DNA of 64,000 nucleotides from Terriglobales bacterium (GCA_035561515.1 DATMXP010000014.1:98390-162389); one strand, 5' to 3'. Counted from the first letter of the stretch, positions 7,058 through 15,776 are shown. Numbers and translations: made by a program. The notes: generated by a model from the letters alone, not told the origin.

Positions 7058-7518
7058 CCCTCCGTCCTCCGGACTGGTGGCCCACGTAACGGACCAGTTA
7101 CACAGCTTACGTGCCCCACCTTCACGTCCCGCTGTTTGGGACGTTAAGGGCCTGCCCTGAGCGAAGCCGAAGGGTGGGAGACCACCGCACTCCCTTCCCG
7201 GTGGGTTCTTCGACGCCTGACCGGTGACACCAATGACCGGGACTACCGCCGGCGTTCACACCGAACTCTTTCCCATTCAACTCTCTGTGCCTCTGCGTCT
7301 CTGTGGTTATCTTTTTTGTTCTGTTTCGGCACTGCCTGCTCCGGAGCGTGTCAAGGGGGTCACCGCGCCCTTTTCCCCGCAACATCTTGAAAACACTCGC
7401 AAAATAAATTTCAGAACCTTGGCATGATGCCCCCGCCCAAATTGCTATTCTGAAAATGTAGGTAATGAATTGCCGACTGAGAGCCAATAGCTAATAGCTA
7501 TAAGCAGTGAGCAGAACA

Positions 7519-7529
7519 CAACATCTTGT
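7519..7529 (+). repeat. CAACATCTTGT direct repeat, left copy
   Basis: CAACATCTTGT at 7519-7529 recurs exactly at 7687-7697, 168 bp away. The pair brackets the dispersed element 7525-7663 and could be a remnant of a target duplication or part of a longer repeat unit. Confidence 0.55.
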
Positions 7530-7663
7530 ACCCACAGCTAAGTTCTTTGTTATCAAATTGATAATGTAACTAGCTGCAAAATCAGTGACTTATAAGTGCT
7601 TTGTTTTCATAGTCCGTCGTGCAAGTGCTTTGTTTTGTGACCTGGGAGGGGGTGGGGGGTACC
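7525..7663 (+). repeat. Dispersed intergenic repeat, copy 1
   Basis: This stretch of about 139 bp aligns with the reverse complement of 63861-64000. Shared blocks include CAGCTAAG, CTTTGTTATCAAATTGAT, ACTTATAAGT, CTTTGTTTTCATAGT, CGTCGTG and GGTGGGGGG. Internally the motif AAGTnCTTTGTT occurs three times (near 7540, 7595 and 7622). It encodes no protein. Its presence at both ends of the window in inverted orientation indicates a genome-wide dispersed element. Confidence 0.75.
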
Positions 7664-7686
7664 TGACGGGGAACTTTGGCCGAATA

Positions 7687-7697
7687 CAACATCTTGT
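7687..7697 (+). repeat. CAACATCTTGT direct repeat, right copy
   Basis: Exact copy of 7519-7529, just beyond the dispersed element and upstream of the convergent 3' end of the TetR gene. Confidence 0.55.
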
Positions 7698-7742
7698 GGT
7701 CAGACGAAAGCCGTTGCCGTAACGGGTTCTCAGATCACCCGA

Positions 7743-8423
7743 TTACAAATTGCCCGATTCTCGATTCTGGGTGTTCGCCACTGCATGCGCAACGAAGTCC
7801 AGGGTTGCCGCCTTCTGTGCCGCCAGCGCTTCCTTCCCCAGCGGATTGGGTTGGTCCATCGCCAGCGCAAACGGAATCGTGTTGAAGTAGTTCACGATCG
7901 ATCCAACCATGCACACCAGGAATCCCGGCACGTCCATCTGCCGGAACTCACCCGACGCGATGCCGGTCTCCACCGTCTCGATCAGTTTGGCCCAGATCGG
8001 GACGAAGTAGTTCTGGGCAAAGCGCCTCAGGTGCGGAGACTTCTTCCGGCCCGACCGCATGAACTCGTACTGGATCAGCCGCGGTAGATGCGCCGACCGC
8101 GCCACGTAATCGAAGTGCGCCTCCACGTAGCGGGCCAATTTCTCCCGCGGAGGCCTCTCACCCGCCAGCGACTCCAGCAGGGTGTCCCGGAGCCCCTCCA
8201 GGATCGAGTCCATCACCGCCCCGTAGAGAGATTCCTTGCTCCGGAAGTAGTAGTAGAGGAGCGCCTTATTCACCCCCGCCGCCCGGGCGATTGCATCCGT
8301 CCGCGCCCCGGCCACCCCCTCCGTGGCAAACTCCTCCAGCGCCGCCTTCAAAATCACAGCGCGCGTCTTCGCCGGGTCCCCCCGGCCCTTTGTCCTTGCG
8401 ATTTTTTCGCCGGCCTTCGTCAC
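7743..8423 (-). CDS. TetR/AcrR family transcriptional regulator
   Basis: A 226-residue protein with a typical TetR DNA-binding domain at about residues 18-65: KTRAVILKAALEEFATEGV, ARTDAIARAAGVNKALLYYY and the FRSKESLYGAVMD helix. The C-terminal ligand-binding part is variable, with a CLVCMVGSIVNYFN-type helix near 180-195 as in other TetR repressors of efflux or stress genes. It is divergent from a Kef-type antiporter gene, with a palindromic AACC-N4-GGTT site at its start, so auto-repression and control of the antiporter are plausible. The ligand is unknown. Confidence 0.9.
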   Translation of the reverse strand: MTKAGEKIARTKGRGDPAKTRAVILKAALEEFATEGVAGARTDAIARAAGVNKALLYYYFRSKESLYGAVMDSILEGLRDTLLESLAGERPPREKLARYVEAHFDYVARSAHLPRLIQYEFMRSGRKKSPHLRRFAQNYFVPIWAKLIETVETGIASGEFRQMDVPGFLVCMVGSIVNYFNTIPFALAMDQPNPLGKEALAAQKAATLDFVAHAVANTQNRESGNL

Positions 8424-8429
8424 TTTTAA

Positions 8430-8445
8430 TTAACCAGTTGGTTTA
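8430..8445. promoter_or_regulatory. Candidate TetR operator
   Basis: TTAACCAGTTGGTTTA centred at 8437/8438 contains AACC and GGTT half-sites separated by 4 bp. It lies 7-20 bp upstream of the TetR start codon in the divergent region with the antiporter gene. TetR-family operators commonly have this kind of short palindrome. Inference from position and symmetry only. Confidence 0.4.
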
Positions 8446-8569
8446 TACGCCCGGACCAACTTCGCCGCAAGCTGCTGCAGCAGCAGGAGCTTTGGAATTT
8501 CGTGGTCTCACCTAAGGTTGTTGGAGTACAAATAAAGATTGCCCCTTAGTCCTCTAGTTCGACCGTAAG

Positions 8570-9778
8570 ATGCCTCACACTGCTGACATTTTCCTGCTGG
8601 AACTCTTTGCCATCTTTGTTTGGGCGAAGGTCTTTGGTGAGATCTTTGAGCAGATCTCACTTCCCGGAGTTCTGGGCGAAATCCTCGCCGGAGTCATACT
8701 CGGTCCGCATCTCGCCGGACTTGTCCAGCCCAGCGAAACCGTCGTCTCCATCGCCGAAATCGGCGCCATTTTCCTGCTCTTTACCGTCGGACTCGAGACG
8801 CGCCCATCCGACCTTATTAAGGTCGGCCGCGAAGCCCTCAACGTAGCCCTTGCCGGAATCGCCGTCCCCTTCGTCCTCGGCTTCGGATACCTCGCCGCCA
8901 TTGGCGAACCGCGACACGAAGCCGTATTCGTCGCTGCCGCTATGGTCGCCACCAGCGTCGGAATCACCGCCCGCGTCATGAGCGACATGCACGTCCTGCA
9001 CACGCATGTTGCCCGCATCATCCTCGGCGCGGCCGTGTTCGACGACATCCTTGGCATGGTCTTGCTGACCATCGTCACCGGCATGGCCACAGGCGCGGAA
9101 TTCCAGTGGCTGCACATCATCGTGCTGGTCGCGGAGTCTATCGGCTTCGCGATCTTCATGATCTTCATCGGCCCCCGCATCGTGCGCCGCATGCGTCCCG
9201 GCCTGCAGCGGATGAGCACCCACGACGCGCCGCTGATCCTCGCCTTGGCCATCTGCCTCGGCCTGTCGGTGCTCTCCACCAAGATCGGCATGGCCGCTAT
9301 CATCGGCGCCTTCTTCGCCGGTTTGGTGTTCGCCGATTACGACCACGAATGGAAGATCAGCCCGCGCGCCCACGGCATCAACGAGTTCCTTGCCCCCTTC
9401 TTCTTCTTCGTCATGGGCTCGCGGTTGGATGTGAACCTGTTCACCAGGGAAGTGCTGATCATCGCGGTGGTCATCTCATTCCTGGCATTGGTCTCCAAGG
9501 TTGTGGGTTGTGGACTGCCAATCCTGAGGCGAAACGGCTGGAGGCAAGCCCTCCAGGTTGGTGTCGGCATGACGCCCCGCGGCGAGGTCGCCCTCATCGT
9601 TGCACTGATTGGGTTGCAGATGAACGTTATCTCCCAGCAGGCCTACGCGGTGGTCATCTTTATGACCGCCGTAACCACGATTGTGGCCCCTGTGGCGCTC
9701 CGGTACCTGTTCCGGGACGCCGGAACGGTCATTCCCAGCGAAATGGAGGAGGAAGTCAGCCGCAGTCCGCTGGGATAA
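8570..9778 (+). CDS. Kef/NhaA-type cation:proton antiporter (CPA2 family)
   Basis: A 402-residue integral membrane protein with about twelve hydrophobic spans and the Na+/H+ exchanger (PF00999) pattern: LPGVLGEILAGVILGPHLAG near 31-50, IAEIGAIFLLFTVGLE near 62-77, then AAAMVATSVGITARVM near 121-136 and ILGAAVFDDILGMV near 151-164. The DD in that last segment is typical of the ion-binding site. A GMTPRGEVALIVALIG segment near 331-346 is also family-typical. It lacks the C-terminal TrkA-N regulatory domain of long KefB/KefC proteins. It probably exchanges K+ or Na+ for protons; specificity cannot be told. Confidence 0.88.
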   Translation: MPHTADIFLLELFAIFVWAKVFGEIFEQISLPGVLGEILAGVILGPHLAGLVQPSETVVSIAEIGAIFLLFTVGLETRPSDLIKVGREALNVALAGIAVPFVLGFGYLAAIGEPRHEAVFVAAAMVATSVGITARVMSDMHVLHTHVARIILGAAVFDDILGMVLLTIVTGMATGAEFQWLHIIVLVAESIGFAIFMIFIGPRIVRRMRPGLQRMSTHDAPLILALAICLGLSVLSTKIGMAAIIGAFFAGLVFADYDHEWKISPRAHGINEFLAPFFFFVMGSRLDVNLFTREVLIIAVVISFLALVSKVVGCGLPILRRNGWRQALQVGVGMTPRGEVALIVALIGLQMNVISQQAYAVVIFMTAVTTIVAPVALRYLFRDAGTVIPSEMEEEVSRSPLG

Positions 9779-9876
9779 AGGGGTAAGTTGTTGGCTGGCA
9801 ATCGATTTTCCGGAAACCTTTTCCCGCAGCTAGCGTCCAAAGATTATGCCTGGCAGGGTAGCCGGTGAAATCCGGC

Positions 9877-9882
9877 TATAAT
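9877..9882 (+). promoter_or_regulatory. Probable -10 element for the S41 homologue gene
   Basis: TATAAT lies 41 nt before the ATG at 9924. A GCCGG-N6-CCGGC inverted repeat (9861-9876) directly precedes it, in the spacer to any -35. No good -35 match is seen, so activator dependence or an operator role for the palindrome is possible. Confidence 0.45.
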
Positions 9883-9923
9883 GTAGCAACAGTTTGCCCG
9901 GCAGGCCTGGTCATCAGTAGCTC

Positions 9924-11150
9924 ATGTCTAAGACTCTCAAAGCGGTACTCCTTCTCTCTTCCGTAGCAGTTGTGGCTTTCATCGTAATCGGCGGGCTTCG
10001 CGTCAGCGCTGCGTCCAATGACGGCGCTTACCGCCAGCTTGGCGTGTTCAGCGAAGTTCTTTCGCGTATCCGGACGGAGTACGTGGAAGAGCCAAACATT
10101 CCGCAGGTGACCGATGGCGCGCTGCACGGATTGCTGGAGTCTCTCGATGCCAATTCCAGCTACCTGACGCCAGAGGAATACAAGAAGCTCAAGGAACGCC
10201 AGAACGAGGGCAAGGGCAACATCGGCGCCACGATCTCGAAACGCTTCGGCTATGCGGCTGTCGTTTCCGTGCTGCCCGGAAGCGCCGCGGCGAAGTCGGG
10301 CGTAGAGACCGGAGACATCATTGAAGCAATCGAGGGCCGCAGTACCCGCGAGATGTCTCTGGCGGAGATCCAGGGGCTGCTAGCCGGACAGGTGGGATCG
10401 AACCTCAATGTTTCGATCGTGCGTGCTCGTCGCGCCGAGCCGTTGAAGGTCACTATCACTCGCGACCTAGTGAAGTATCCACCGGCAAGCGAGAAGATGC
10501 TGCAGGAGAACATCGGATACATCAAGGTCGACGCGCTTCCTAAAGGCGAATCGCAGCAGATTGCGGAAAAGATCAAGGGAGCGACTTCGCAGGGCGCGAA
10601 GAAACTGATTCTCGATCTGCGGGATACGTCCGACGGCGACATGAACGAGGGCATCGCAGCGGCGAACCTGTTCCTCGATCATGGAACCATCACCTACCTG
10701 CAGGGGCAGAAGTATCCGCGTGAAACGTTCACAGCCGATCCGAAGAAAGCCATCACCACGTTACCGGTAGTTGTGCTGGTGAACCGTGGGACGGGTGGCC
10801 CAGCGGAAGTGGTCGCCGCGGCGCTCCTGGAAAATGCACGCGCCGATGTGGTTGGCGACAAGACATTCGGAATCGGATCGATTCAGAAGGTAATCAATGT
10901 TCCTGACGGATCGGCGCTGATCCTGTCGATCGCAAAGTACTACACGCCGAATGGCAAAGCGATTCAGGATACCGCGGTGACGCCGAACATTACCGTCGCG
11001 GAGAACGACGACGACTTCGTGCTCCCCGATGAGGACGCACCGGAATCGACTCCGGAACCTGAACAGAAGAAGGTTCGCACTCTGGAGAACGACCAGCAAT
11101 TGCAGCGGGCGATCCAGGTTCTTCAAAACAAAGAGAAGAAAGCCGCCTGA
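9924..11150 (+). CDS. S41 (C-terminal processing) peptidase homologue lacking the catalytic Ser-Lys pair
   Basis: A 408-residue exported protein: signal/anchor segment about 7-30, N-terminal helical domain (LGVFSEVLSRIRTEYVEEP, LDANSSYLTPEEY), a PDZ domain about 95-180 and an S41 domain about 195-355. Overall order and length match CtpA. In active enzymes the catalytic serine lies in a GSASASE-like loop and the lysine in TFGKG. Here the corresponding loop reads GTGGPAE (Ala294 at the Ser position) and TFGIG (Ile317 at the Lys position), and the usual NPGG reads TSDG. It is therefore probably a non-proteolytic binding or scaffold protein. A terminator follows it, separating it from the PBP1A gene. 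The C-terminal tail is acidic then basic. Confidence 0.82.
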   Translation: MSKTLKAVLLLSSVAVVAFIVIGGLRVSAASNDGAYRQLGVFSEVLSRIRTEYVEEPNIPQVTDGALHGLLESLDANSSYLTPEEYKKLKERQNEGKGNIGATISKRFGYAAVVSVLPGSAAAKSGVETGDIIEAIEGRSTREMSLAEIQGLLAGQVGSNLNVSIVRARRAEPLKVTITRDLVKYPPASEKMLQENIGYIKVDALPKGESQQIAEKIKGATSQGAKKLILDLRDTSDGDMNEGIAAANLFLDHGTITYLQGQKYPRETFTADPKKAITTLPVVVLVNRGTGGPAEVVAAALLENARADVVGDKTFGIGSIQKVINVPDGSALILSIAKYYTPNGKAIQDTAVTPNITVAENDDDFVLPDEDAPESTPEPEQKKVRTLENDQQLQRAIQVLQNKEKKAA

Positions 11151-11169
11151 TATAAGCAGTTCACTTGAG

Positions 11170-11207
11170 ATCGCGGGCCAAGTGCCCGCGATTTTGCTTT
11201 TTACCTA
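11170..11207 (+). terminator. Intrinsic terminator after the S41 homologue
   Basis: ATCGCGGGC (11170-11178) pairs perfectly with GCCCGCGAT (11184-11192) across a CAAGT loop, followed by TTTGCTTTTT. Confidence 0.85.
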
Positions 11208-11282
11208 GAAGGAACGCCTCGCCGCCATGCCGTCTACAGCGTGCTATTCTGAACCTGCTCTGAGCCAGTTTCCAGAGAGACG

Positions 11283-13526
11283 ATGTCGATCCTAGCAGCA
11301 GAACCACCTCCGCCGATGGTCATCCGACGCCGGCGTTGGCTCAGCGTTCTCGCATTTTCCATCCTGGTGATTGCGGCAGCGGTAGTCGGCGCTACGGCGG
11401 GCGTGTTGCTGGTCTACACCACCGACTTGCCGGAAGTGTCGGAACTGGAACGGTACCGTCCGAGTTCGGTTACAGAACTTTACGACGATCAGGGCAAAGT
11501 CATTGGATCGTTCGCGCTGCAACGGCGCGTGGTCGTGAGCTACGACGACTTTCCGAAGGTCCTGCGCGAAGCCATTCTCTCGATTGAAGACAAAGACTTT
11601 TATCGTCACTGGGGCATCAACCTGTGGCGCGGCATTGGTGCTGCGTACTACGACCTGACAGCGGGAGCGCGAGTGCAAGGGGCGTCGACAATCACCATGC
11701 AGTTGGCGCGCAACTTGTACCTTTCGCCGGAGCGCAGTTTCCACCGAAAGCTGAACGAGATTCTGCTGTCGATGCAGATCGAGCGGCGTTTTACGAAAGC
11801 GCAGATCTTTACCCTCTATGCCAACCAGATCTTTCTTGGTCACGGCGTTTACGGCTTCGAGGCCGGTGCACAGTACTACTTCAGCAAGCACGCTAAGGAT
11901 CTGACGCTCGAGGAGGCGGCATTACTCGCAGGCCTTCCCAAAGGGCCCAGCGCATTTTCGCCGATTAACAATCCCGAGCGCGCACTGCGGCGTCGCAACC
12001 TGGTGATCAACGCCATGCTGGAAGATGGGAAGATCACCGCCGCGGAAGCTGCCCGCGCGAAGAATTCTCCGGTGCGACTGCGCATCCAGAGCGATCCAAA
12101 TTGGCTGGCACCGTATTTCGTGGAGGAGATTCGCCGCTACCTCGAACGCAAGTACGGTACTGACGAAGTACACGAGCGAGGTCTGCGGGTGTACACGTCA
12201 CTGAATACCGGCTTGCAGATGGCAGCGAACCAGGCGGTGCTCGATGCGCTCGCAGCTTACGAGCGGCGTCACGGGTGGAAGGGCGTTCTTCCCAATGCAA
12301 TTGCAGAGGGAGTTGATCTGGCGAAGTACGACCATCCGGATTGGGACAAACCAATCCGCGTCGGCACTTACGTACATGGCTTGGTGACAGACGTTGCTCC
12401 GGACCAGGTTCACGTGCGTTTCGGGGTATACACCTCGACGCTGACGCTTGCGGACATGGCATGGACGAAGCGCAAGGGTTACGAGGAGATCCTGTCGAAA
12501 GGCGACGTGGTGTATCTAAAGGTGACGTCGCTCTCATCGGAGGGGCAGGCGAAGGCGACACTGGAACAAGATTCCGGAGCGCAAGGAGCGCTGCTGGCAC
12601 TGGACAACGCAACCGGTGACGTAAAGGCGCTCGTGGGAGGACGCAACTTCGATCTGTCGAAGTTCAACCGTGCTACGCAGGCGTATCGTCAGGTCGGATC
12701 GTCGTTTAAGCCGTTTGTTTACGCGGCTGCCGTCGAACAGGACGGAGCGACTCCCGACGACGTCATCCTGGATGCGCCGGTGACATTCGCGACCGCGTCG
12801 GGCGCGTGGTCACCGAGAAACTACGACGGCAAGTTCGAAGGCAACATTACATTGCGGCGGGCGCTAGCGCAGTCACGCAACGTTCCGGCGGTAAAAACTG
12901 CCGCGAAGGTCGGCATCAAGACTGTCATCGATTACGCACGCAAGTTCGGTATCACATCACAGATTCCGCCGGTGTTGCCGGTTGCGCTCGGATCAGCCGA
13001 CCTGACGCTGACGGAGCAGGTGAGCGCGTTCACGGCATTTCCCAACGATGGTGTCCGCGTAGTACCCCGCTACATCCGCAAGGTTGAAGACTATAACGGG
13101 CGCGTGCTGGAACAGAATTACCCCGAAGCGAAAGATGTGATTTCGGTGAATACTGCTCGCACACTAACCGCAATGTTGCGCGAAGTGGTACTACATGGGA
13201 CCGGATTCCAGGCTTCGAAGCTCAACCATCCACTGGCGGGGAAGACGGGAACGACAAACGATTACACCGACGCATGGTTCGTAGGGTTTTCTCCGTCGAT
13301 CACCTGCGGGGTGTGGATCGGGTTCGACGAAAAGAGATCGCTTGGCGAAAAAGAGACTGGCGCACAGGCAGCTTTGCCGGCGTGGGTCGAATTCATGAAA
13401 GTGGCTATCCAAGGTCATGAGAACGAGCAGTTCCCGGAGGCGCCGAAGCCCGAGAAAGCTGCCAACCCAGTGGCGCGCAAAGTGGATACTCCAGACTTCC
13501 GTCCGGGTGACGGCGAAGCGCACTAA
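11283..13526 (+). CDS. Penicillin-binding protein 1A (bifunctional transglycosylase/transpeptidase)
   Basis: A 747-residue class A PBP. There is a membrane anchor at about 18-46. The GT51 glycosyltransferase domain starts near 90 with catalytic IEDKDFYRHWG (Glu102) and continues with GASTITMQLARNLYL and RKLNEILLSMQIE. The transpeptidase domain has SSFK (near 473-476), SRN (near 535) and the GKTGTTNDYTDAWFVG box near 652. All catalytic motifs are intact, so it should polymerise and cross-link peptidoglycan at the cytoplasmic membrane. The C-terminal 50 residues are Pro/Lys/Glu-rich. It is preceded by its own upstream region after a terminator, so it is probably transcribed alone. The aldo/keto reductase gene converges on it with only 16 bp between stops. 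Confidence 0.93.
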   Translation: MSILAAEPPPPMVIRRRRWLSVLAFSILVIAAAVVGATAGVLLVYTTDLPEVSELERYRPSSVTELYDDQGKVIGSFALQRRVVVSYDDFPKVLREAILSIEDKDFYRHWGINLWRGIGAAYYDLTAGARVQGASTITMQLARNLYLSPERSFHRKLNEILLSMQIERRFTKAQIFTLYANQIFLGHGVYGFEAGAQYYFSKHAKDLTLEEAALLAGLPKGPSAFSPINNPERALRRRNLVINAMLEDGKITAAEAARAKNSPVRLRIQSDPNWLAPYFVEEIRRYLERKYGTDEVHERGLRVYTSLNTGLQMAANQAVLDALAAYERRHGWKGVLPNAIAEGVDLAKYDHPDWDKPIRVGTYVHGLVTDVAPDQVHVRFGVYTSTLTLADMAWTKRKGYEEILSKGDVVYLKVTSLSSEGQAKATLEQDSGAQGALLALDNATGDVKALVGGRNFDLSKFNRATQAYRQVGSSFKPFVYAAAVEQDGATPDDVILDAPVTFATASGAWSPRNYDGKFEGNITLRRALAQSRNVPAVKTAAKVGIKTVIDYARKFGITSQIPPVLPVALGSADLTLTEQVSAFTAFPNDGVRVVPRYIRKVEDYNGRVLEQNYPEAKDVISVNTARTLTAMLREVVLHGTGFQASKLNHPLAGKTGTTNDYTDAWFVGFSPSITCGVWIGFDEKRSLGEKETGAQAALPAWVEFMKVAIQGHENEQFPEAPKPEKAANPVARKVDTPDFRPGDGEAH

Positions 13527-13542
13527 GCACCAGCCGTTTCCC

Positions 13543-14667
13543 TCAGTTTCGTGCAAACAATGCTTCCCAACCCTCTCGCGGCATCAGCGGTTTGCTTGCG
13601 ACCTGGAGATTCGTTTCCACATGGCGTTTGCTGCCCATCCCGACAAGTGACGTAGTCAGGTTGGTAGCGGAGCGCGCGAACTGGATCGCGGCTTCGGAGT
13701 CGGTGTCAGAGCCAAGAATTTGCTTCAACTGCTCCGGTAATCCCGAGGTGAGATTTCCCTGATGCAGCGTCCCGCTGCCGACAACTGCTACTCCGAACTC
13801 TGGAGCGTGCGTCAGCAAGGATGCGTTGGCGCCGTCACGCGACTGGTTTGCGTAAGCATAGGCCTCAAGCATTGCCAGGTTGAAAGGCAACTGCACGAAG
13901 CGGAAGTGATGGTCCTTGCCAGCCACCTGCGTCGCGATTTGTACGAAGTGCTCGACGGAGAGATGCGAGCGATCAGCCGGATTGGCACGAAAGCCGTTCC
14001 AGGTAGCGGCGCCATAGTAGCGGATGCGATTGTCGGAGACAGCGCGCTCGAGCATTTCGAAAGCCGTACGAAGGCGCGAGTAGAACAGCTCGCGCGACAC
14101 GTGGCTGAGTTGTGATTCAGGGTTGTGGACGTAAAAGACATCGAGAGTCTGCAGGCCGAGGTTGCGGCGACTGCGCTCGATCTGGTCGGAAAGGTAGCGC
14201 GGATTCATGCAGTGAGATCCGCCGACGATTTCCCCGGCGGGCGCGAGGCCGCTCTCGATGTATTCGCGCCGCAAGTAGGAGACGGCGTCGCGGGGCATGT
14301 CGGTGTCAAAGGGCAGATAGCCGGCCTTCGTGCAGACGAGCACTTCATCCCGCGAAACGGTTCCGGCGGCGACCGCCTGGCGAAGGGCTTCTCCGAGATT
14401 TCTCTCGGAGCGCTGATGACGGTAATTGATGGCAGTGTCTAGTACGTTGATGCCGGATCCTATCGCCGCGAGTAGAGCTGCTGTGTAGGCAACATCGGCT
14501 TCGGCCGTGGGATCACCGAGATAGGTTCCGATGCCGATCGAGGAGAGCCAAAGATCTCCGGCCGCTGGGACACCGGGAGCATGTCGGTAAAAGCCCGCGT
14601 TGGCGAGATCTGTGAATCGGGAGCGAAAACGAGAGGTGCCTTCGGGCGTAGCGAAGCCGGCGATCAT
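13543..14667 (-). CDS. Aldo/keto reductase family oxidoreductase
   Basis: A 374-residue cytosolic TIM-barrel enzyme. The AKR tetrad is visible: Asp and Tyr in LDTAINYRHQRSE, Lys in LVCTKAGY and His in DVFYVHNPE. The N-terminal LSSIGIGTYLGDP matches the usual GLGT segment, and the C-terminal IQFARSATNLTTSLVGMGS matches the NADPH-binding region of the family. It is somewhat longer than the usual 300-330 residues, with an insert after the Lys strand (PFDTDMPRDAVSYL). Substrate unknown. The start ATG lacks a clear ribosome binding site, and a TACACT sequence lies only 6 nt upstream, so a near-leaderless transcript is possible. Confidence 0.88.
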   Translation of the reverse strand: MIAGFATPEGTSRFRSRFTDLANAGFYRHAPGVPAAGDLWLSSIGIGTYLGDPTAEADVAYTAALLAAIGSGINVLDTAINYRHQRSERNLGEALRQAVAAGTVSRDEVLVCTKAGYLPFDTDMPRDAVSYLRREYIESGLAPAGEIVGGSHCMNPRYLSDQIERSRRNLGLQTLDVFYVHNPESQLSHVSRELFYSRLRTAFEMLERAVSDNRIRYYGAATWNGFRANPADRSHLSVEHFVQIATQVAGKDHHFRFVQLPFNLAMLEAYAYANQSRDGANASLLTHAPEFGVAVVGSGTLHQGNLTSGLPEQLKQILGSDTDSEAAIQFARSATNLTTSLVGMGSKRHVETNLQVASKPLMPREGWEALFARN

Positions 14668-14849
14668 CCGGTTAGTGTAGCAATGCAGCAGCGGGATCTG
14701 AGAATCCGGAACTGCACCGCGCGCGAGTCGGCAAACTTTGGCTGTGGCTGCGCATCTCTCCTTGCGTAGGGTAAAGCTTGTCTGAGGTGGGCAGTCCTCT
14801 TTGCGACACGAGGCCGCTCCTCGGCAATCCCCAAGTCCAAGGAGGCAGT

Positions 14850-15104
14850 ATGAAGTCGTTCTTGATGGGTCTGGGCATCGGCGTTGGCCTGGGTGTGCTG
14901 TTCGCTCCGATGAGCGGCGAGGAAACGCGCAGCCGTCTTTCGGAAACTGCGAGTGATCTGGCCGATTCGGCCCGCGACACGGTGGAACAGGGCCGCGACC
15001 GTATGCAGCGTGGCGTCAGCGCCATTCGTAGCGCAACGGATCGCATGACCGGCAGCAGCATCGGCGAAACGCGTCCGACGGGAACGGAAACGTCGACGTT
15101 GTAA
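14850..15104 (+). CDS. YtxH-domain small membrane protein
   Basis: An 84-residue protein; the ATG at 14850 follows AAGGAGG by 4 nt. It starts with a Gly-rich membrane segment (FLMGLGIGVGLGVLFAP, residues 3-19) followed by SGEETRSRLSE and an amphipathic helix rich in Asp, Arg and Ala, the standard YtxH layout. Such proteins are linked to general stress but lack a defined mechanism. An intrinsic terminator follows. Confidence 0.85.
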   Translation: MKSFLMGLGIGVGLGVLFAPMSGEETRSRLSETASDLADSARDTVEQGRDRMQRGVSAIRSATDRMTGSSIGETRPTGTETSTL

Positions 15105-15129
15105 TAAAAGCGGTTCAGCAGAACAAACG

Positions 15130-15158
15130 TGGCAGCCGAAATGGCTGCCATTTTGTTT
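15130..15158. terminator. Intrinsic terminator between converging small genes
   Basis: TGGCAGCC (15130-15137) and GGCTGCCA (15143-15150) form a perfect stem with a GAAAT loop followed by TTTTGTTTT. It serves the YtxH gene; for the opposing gene the upstream A-run is poor, so it may act in one direction only. Confidence 0.82.
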
Positions 15159-15174
15159 TGGCCCGACGAGGTTG

Positions 15175-15360
15175 CTACTTCTGCAGCGGGCGGAGGAAGT
15201 CTTCCGAAGACATCGGAGGAACCAGGCGCTGGAGTTTTTCGAGAACAGCACGCTTGTCGCCTTCGTTCTTTGCGGCTTTGTAGTGCCGGCGCAGTGTACT
15301 GATTTTGCGGGCGCGCGCCCAGCGACGCCGGATTTCGCTCTTACGGGTGGGTGTGGTCAT
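15175..15360 (-). CDS. Small basic protein, DUF6800-like
   Basis: A 61-residue, strongly basic protein. The ATG at 15360 has AGGAGA 6 nt upstream, preferable to an upstream in-frame start at 15432. The sequence TRKSEIRRRWARARKISTLR followed by a Lys-rich helix resembles the small DUF6800 family (recalled, uncertain). It may bind nucleic acid or ribosomes, but nothing in the sequence proves that. Confidence 0.55.
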   Translation of the reverse strand: MTTPTRKSEIRRRWARARKISTLRRHYKAAKNEGDKRAVLEKLQRLVPPMSSEDFLRPLQK

Positions 15361-15554
15361 ACAGTCTCCTGTCGAAATGAGTACGTGAATAGATTCAGGC
15401 ATTCCTCGCATTCCGGTCAACCATGCTGTCACACGGGTCCAAAGTGACAGGATTTTGTGTTACCTGAGTACCCCAGATTACCTCTGTACTGTTGTGAGTT
15501 GAATGATGTAACTCCATTATGAGTTGGCGCATCAGATGAGGTGCGAGAACAAAG

Positions 15555-15776
15555 ATGAACACCGCGATTTCAGCAGCGATACAGCAGATGGCGAGCCGGG
15601 TGGCCTTGGTAGGCCACGGCGCACGGACTGCATGGACGCTGGCGAGCGCGGTGATTGCGGTAGTAGCGGGAATTTCGACTTTGAACATGGCTGTCGCCGA
15701 TATCGGCATGGCGACGCTGAACGAGATCGCCTCCCCCTGGGTACAACAGATCGCCCGGCTAACACGCCAGGCTTAG
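15555..15776 (+). CDS. Hypothetical small membrane protein
   Basis: A 73-residue frame with a hydrophobic segment at about 25-50 (WTLASAVIAVVAGISTLNMAV). GAGGTG lies about 10 nt upstream. A clear intrinsic terminator follows 36 bp after the stop, which supports it being transcribed. No homology recognised. Confidence 0.4.
   Translation: MNTAISAAIQQMASRVALVGHGARTAWTLASAVIAVVAGISTLNMAVADIGMATLNEIASPWVQQIARLTRQA

Larger units (their letters stand above)
7058..7742. other. Repeat-rich intergenic region downstream of the Rhs island
   Basis: No supported gene. It contains a CTGCCCTGAGCGAAGCCGAAGG motif near 7152-7173 and a CTCTGTGCCTCTGCGTCTCTGTGG stretch near 7282-7305, both reminiscent of dispersed intergenic repeats common in bacterial genomes, then a short AATAGCTAATAGCTAT tandem near 7487-7500, and the larger dispersed element at 7525-7663. 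The region separates the horizontally acquired-looking island from the TetR gene. Confidence 0.6.

Noticed and set aside
7122..7487. 121-codon minus-strand frame in the intergenic region
   Set aside because: Its apparent protein is the translation of dispersed intergenic repeats (for example the LRLRSGQA string), not a gene.
14664..15251. 195-codon minus-strand frame over the YtxH gene
   Set aside because: Overlaps a plus-strand gene with ribosome binding site, domain and terminator; the antisense product is Arg-rich and unrecognised.
15395..15709. 104-codon minus-strand frame
   Set aside because: Overlaps the small plus-strand frame at 15555 that has a terminator; no ribosome binding site or homology for the minus frame.
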